From Siculibacillus lacustris (GTDB lineage: Bacteria > Pseudomonadota > Alphaproteobacteria > Rhizobiales > Ancalomicrobiaceae), in NCBI RefSeq assembly GCF_004328075.1, contig NZ_SJFN01000012.1:1-37882 (forward strand): a DNA stretch of 37,882 nucleotides, read 5' to 3'. This document shows, piece by piece, positions 36,765 to 37,882 of the stretch. A model generated the notes under the pieces. It worked only from the letters and a program-made list of their open reading frames with translations, was not told the DNA's origin and searched no databases. A program made the position numbers and the translations under genes. Every line of letters begins with the position of its first letter. Within the stretch, counting starts at the first letter, position 1.

Positions 36765-37805
36765 TCACAGCACCAGCGGCGGTGGTGTCGGTTCCTCGAC
36801 CCACAAGTCGTCCCAGGCCGGCAGGGCGTCGCCCGGTGCCGATCGGGCGGCATGGACCCCGCGGGCGATGGCGCGGGCGACCACCTCGACGGCGGCGATG
36901 CCGAGGGCGACGCGGTCGGCCAAGGGCTCGGCGAGCGGATGGGCGCCGGTCGCCAGGGCGAAGACGATGTCGCCGTCGAGCGGCGTATGGGCCGGCCACA
37001 GGGCGCGGGCGAAGCCGTCGTGGGCCTGGACGGCGAGGCGTTCGCATTCGGCCTTGGTGAGCGCCGCGTCGGTCGCCACCACCGCCAGCGTGGTCGCCGT
37101 GCCGGGGCGGGCGGCGGCCTTGAGGCGCAGGCGGACGGCATCGGCCGGCCAGGGATGGGGCAGGCCGAGGCCGCCGAACTCGTCGCCGATCTCGTGGGGC
37201 GCCGCCCAGAAATGGCCGCTGTCGCCGATCGTCGCGGTGCCGACGGCGTTGACCGCGACCAGGGCCGCGACGGTGACGCCGTTGTCCAACACCACCGAGG
37301 CGCTGCCGATGCCGCCGCGCAGATCGGCGGTGGTGGCGCCGCGGCCGGCCCCGACGCTGCCCAGCGGCACCGAGCGCGTGGATGCCGCGTCGATGGCGGC
37401 GCGGCCGAGGGCGCGCCACGGCGGATCGTCGCCCCAGTCCTTGGGACCGCCGTCGAGGAGGTCGAACAGCACCGCGGCGGGGACGATCGGCACGCGCACG
37501 TCGCCGACCGCGAAACCGCGGCCGCGGGCCCGGAGCGCCGCCTGGACGCCCGAGGCGGCGTCGAGACCGAAGGCCGAGCCGCCCGACAACACCACCGCAT
37601 CGATCGCCCCGACGGTCTGGCGGGCGGCGAGCAGGTCGGTCTCGCGGGTGCCCGGCGCGCCGCCCATGACGTGGCAACTGGCGACCACCGGCGTCTCGGC
37701 GATCACCACGGTGACCCCGGTGCGCAGACGCGGATCGTCGGCGTGGCCGACGGCGAGGCCTGCGACGTCGACGAGGCTGTTGGTCGGGCCGGGCATGCGG
37801 GTCAC
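36765..37805 (-). CDS. P1-family (S58) peptidase
   Basis: The 346-residue protein matches the DmpA/P1 (S58) family of Ntn-fold, self-processing aminopeptidases. It has SLVDVAGLAVGHADDPRLRT with TGVTVV, then VVLSGGSAFGLDAASGV, VSGVQAALR-like residues, GSVGAGRGATTADLRGGIGSA and TTLAVVATDAALTKAEC. In family members a Ser or Thr nucleophile at the new N-terminus is exposed by cleavage just before the (N/A)TT-type segment, here ATTLAVVATDAAL. The Asn usually found there appears to be Ala, preceded by GT. GTG 37805 is chosen because GAGGA lies seven bases upstream; ATG 37796 is the alternative. The physiological substrate is unknown. The gene is alone, with 174 bases to the lrp start. Confidence 0.9.
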   Translation of the reverse strand: MTRMPGPTNSLVDVAGLAVGHADDPRLRTGVTVVIAETPVVASCHVMGGAPGTRETDLLAARQTVGAIDAVVLSGGSAFGLDAASGVQAALRARGRGFAVGDVRVPIVPAAVLFDLLDGGPKDWGDDPPWRALGRAAIDAASTRSVPLGSVGAGRGATTADLRGGIGSASVVLDNGVTVAALVAVNAVGTATIGDSGHFWAAPHEIGDEFGGLGLPHPWPADAVRLRLKAAARPGTATTLAVVATDAALTKAECERLAVQAHDGFARALWPAHTPLDGDIVFALATGAHPLAEPLADRVALGIAAVEVVARAIARGVHAARSAPGDALPAWDDLWVEEPTPPPLVL

Positions 37806-37882
37806 GGGCGGTCCTCGGCTGGAGATGGTCGGCCGACGATAGCACGGCGGGCGGCGGGGTCGCCAAGGTCAAAGCGCGGGGG

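Overview
The window is GC-rich DNA (about 70 % by eye) from a bacterial chromosome, with long codon-biased genes, short gaps and dense shadow frames. Gene content and order point to an alphaproteobacterium of the order Hyphomicrobiales (Rhizobiales). The evidence is flgBC-fliE-fliQR-flhB followed by the cell-cycle kinase cckA, recA-alaS-icd, the grxD-bolA-purL-purQ-purS-purC strand, an F1Fo-ATPase zeta inhibitor subunit, a CtrA-type box, GAAC-N7-GAAC SOS boxes and a Rhizobiales-type intergenic palindrome pair. The genus cannot be told from the sequence. I see no tRNA, rRNA, CRISPR array, transposase or prophage.

Layout. Positions 1-7600: a cut-off fliO gene is divergent from a flagellar cluster (flgB, flgC, fliE, fliQ, fliR, flhB), followed by cckA and an unrecognised protein. 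A full CtrA consensus box lies in front of flgB, so the kinase that starts the CckA-ChpT-CtrA relay sits downstream of a probable CtrA target. Positions 7600-9600: psuG and a lipoprotein on the minus strand. Positions 9600-15300: the SOS-controlled recA promoter, recA, alaS and a cyclic-nucleotide-gated type potassium channel. Positions 15300-18750: a GNAT acetyltransferase, a decayed membrane-protein gene, icd and a secreted Cys-rich protein with a duplicated four-Cys module. Positions 18780-21545: trmJ, murI and rpsD, the last with its own promoter, a 5'-terminal hairpin and a clear terminator. Positions 21600-24220: a small protein, a Zur-like Fur-family repressor and a KgtP-like symporter.

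Positions 24580-31550 form a minus-strand purine block: purC, three secreted paralogues, purS, purQ, an inverted palindrome pair, purL, bolA and grxD. PurS, PurQ and the short PurL together make the FGAM synthetase complex. PurC and PurB (33361-34704) catalyse later steps. GrxD and BolA are known partners in iron-sulfur trafficking. The three secreted genes do not belong to purine synthesis. Two of them come from a tandem duplication that also copied the last codons of purC, which remain as a remnant at 30144-30169. Positions 32000-37805 hold the ATPase zeta subunit, an HpcH/HpaI aldolase, purB, a DadA-like FAD oxidoreductase convergent with an Lrp/AsnC regulator, and a P1-family (S58) peptidase.

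Most of the window is conserved housekeeping sequence. The least explained items are the duplicated secreted-protein locus inside the purine block, the Cys-module protein, the protein at 7001-7576, the palindrome cluster upstream of the Fur-family gene, and the decayed gene at 15935-16746.
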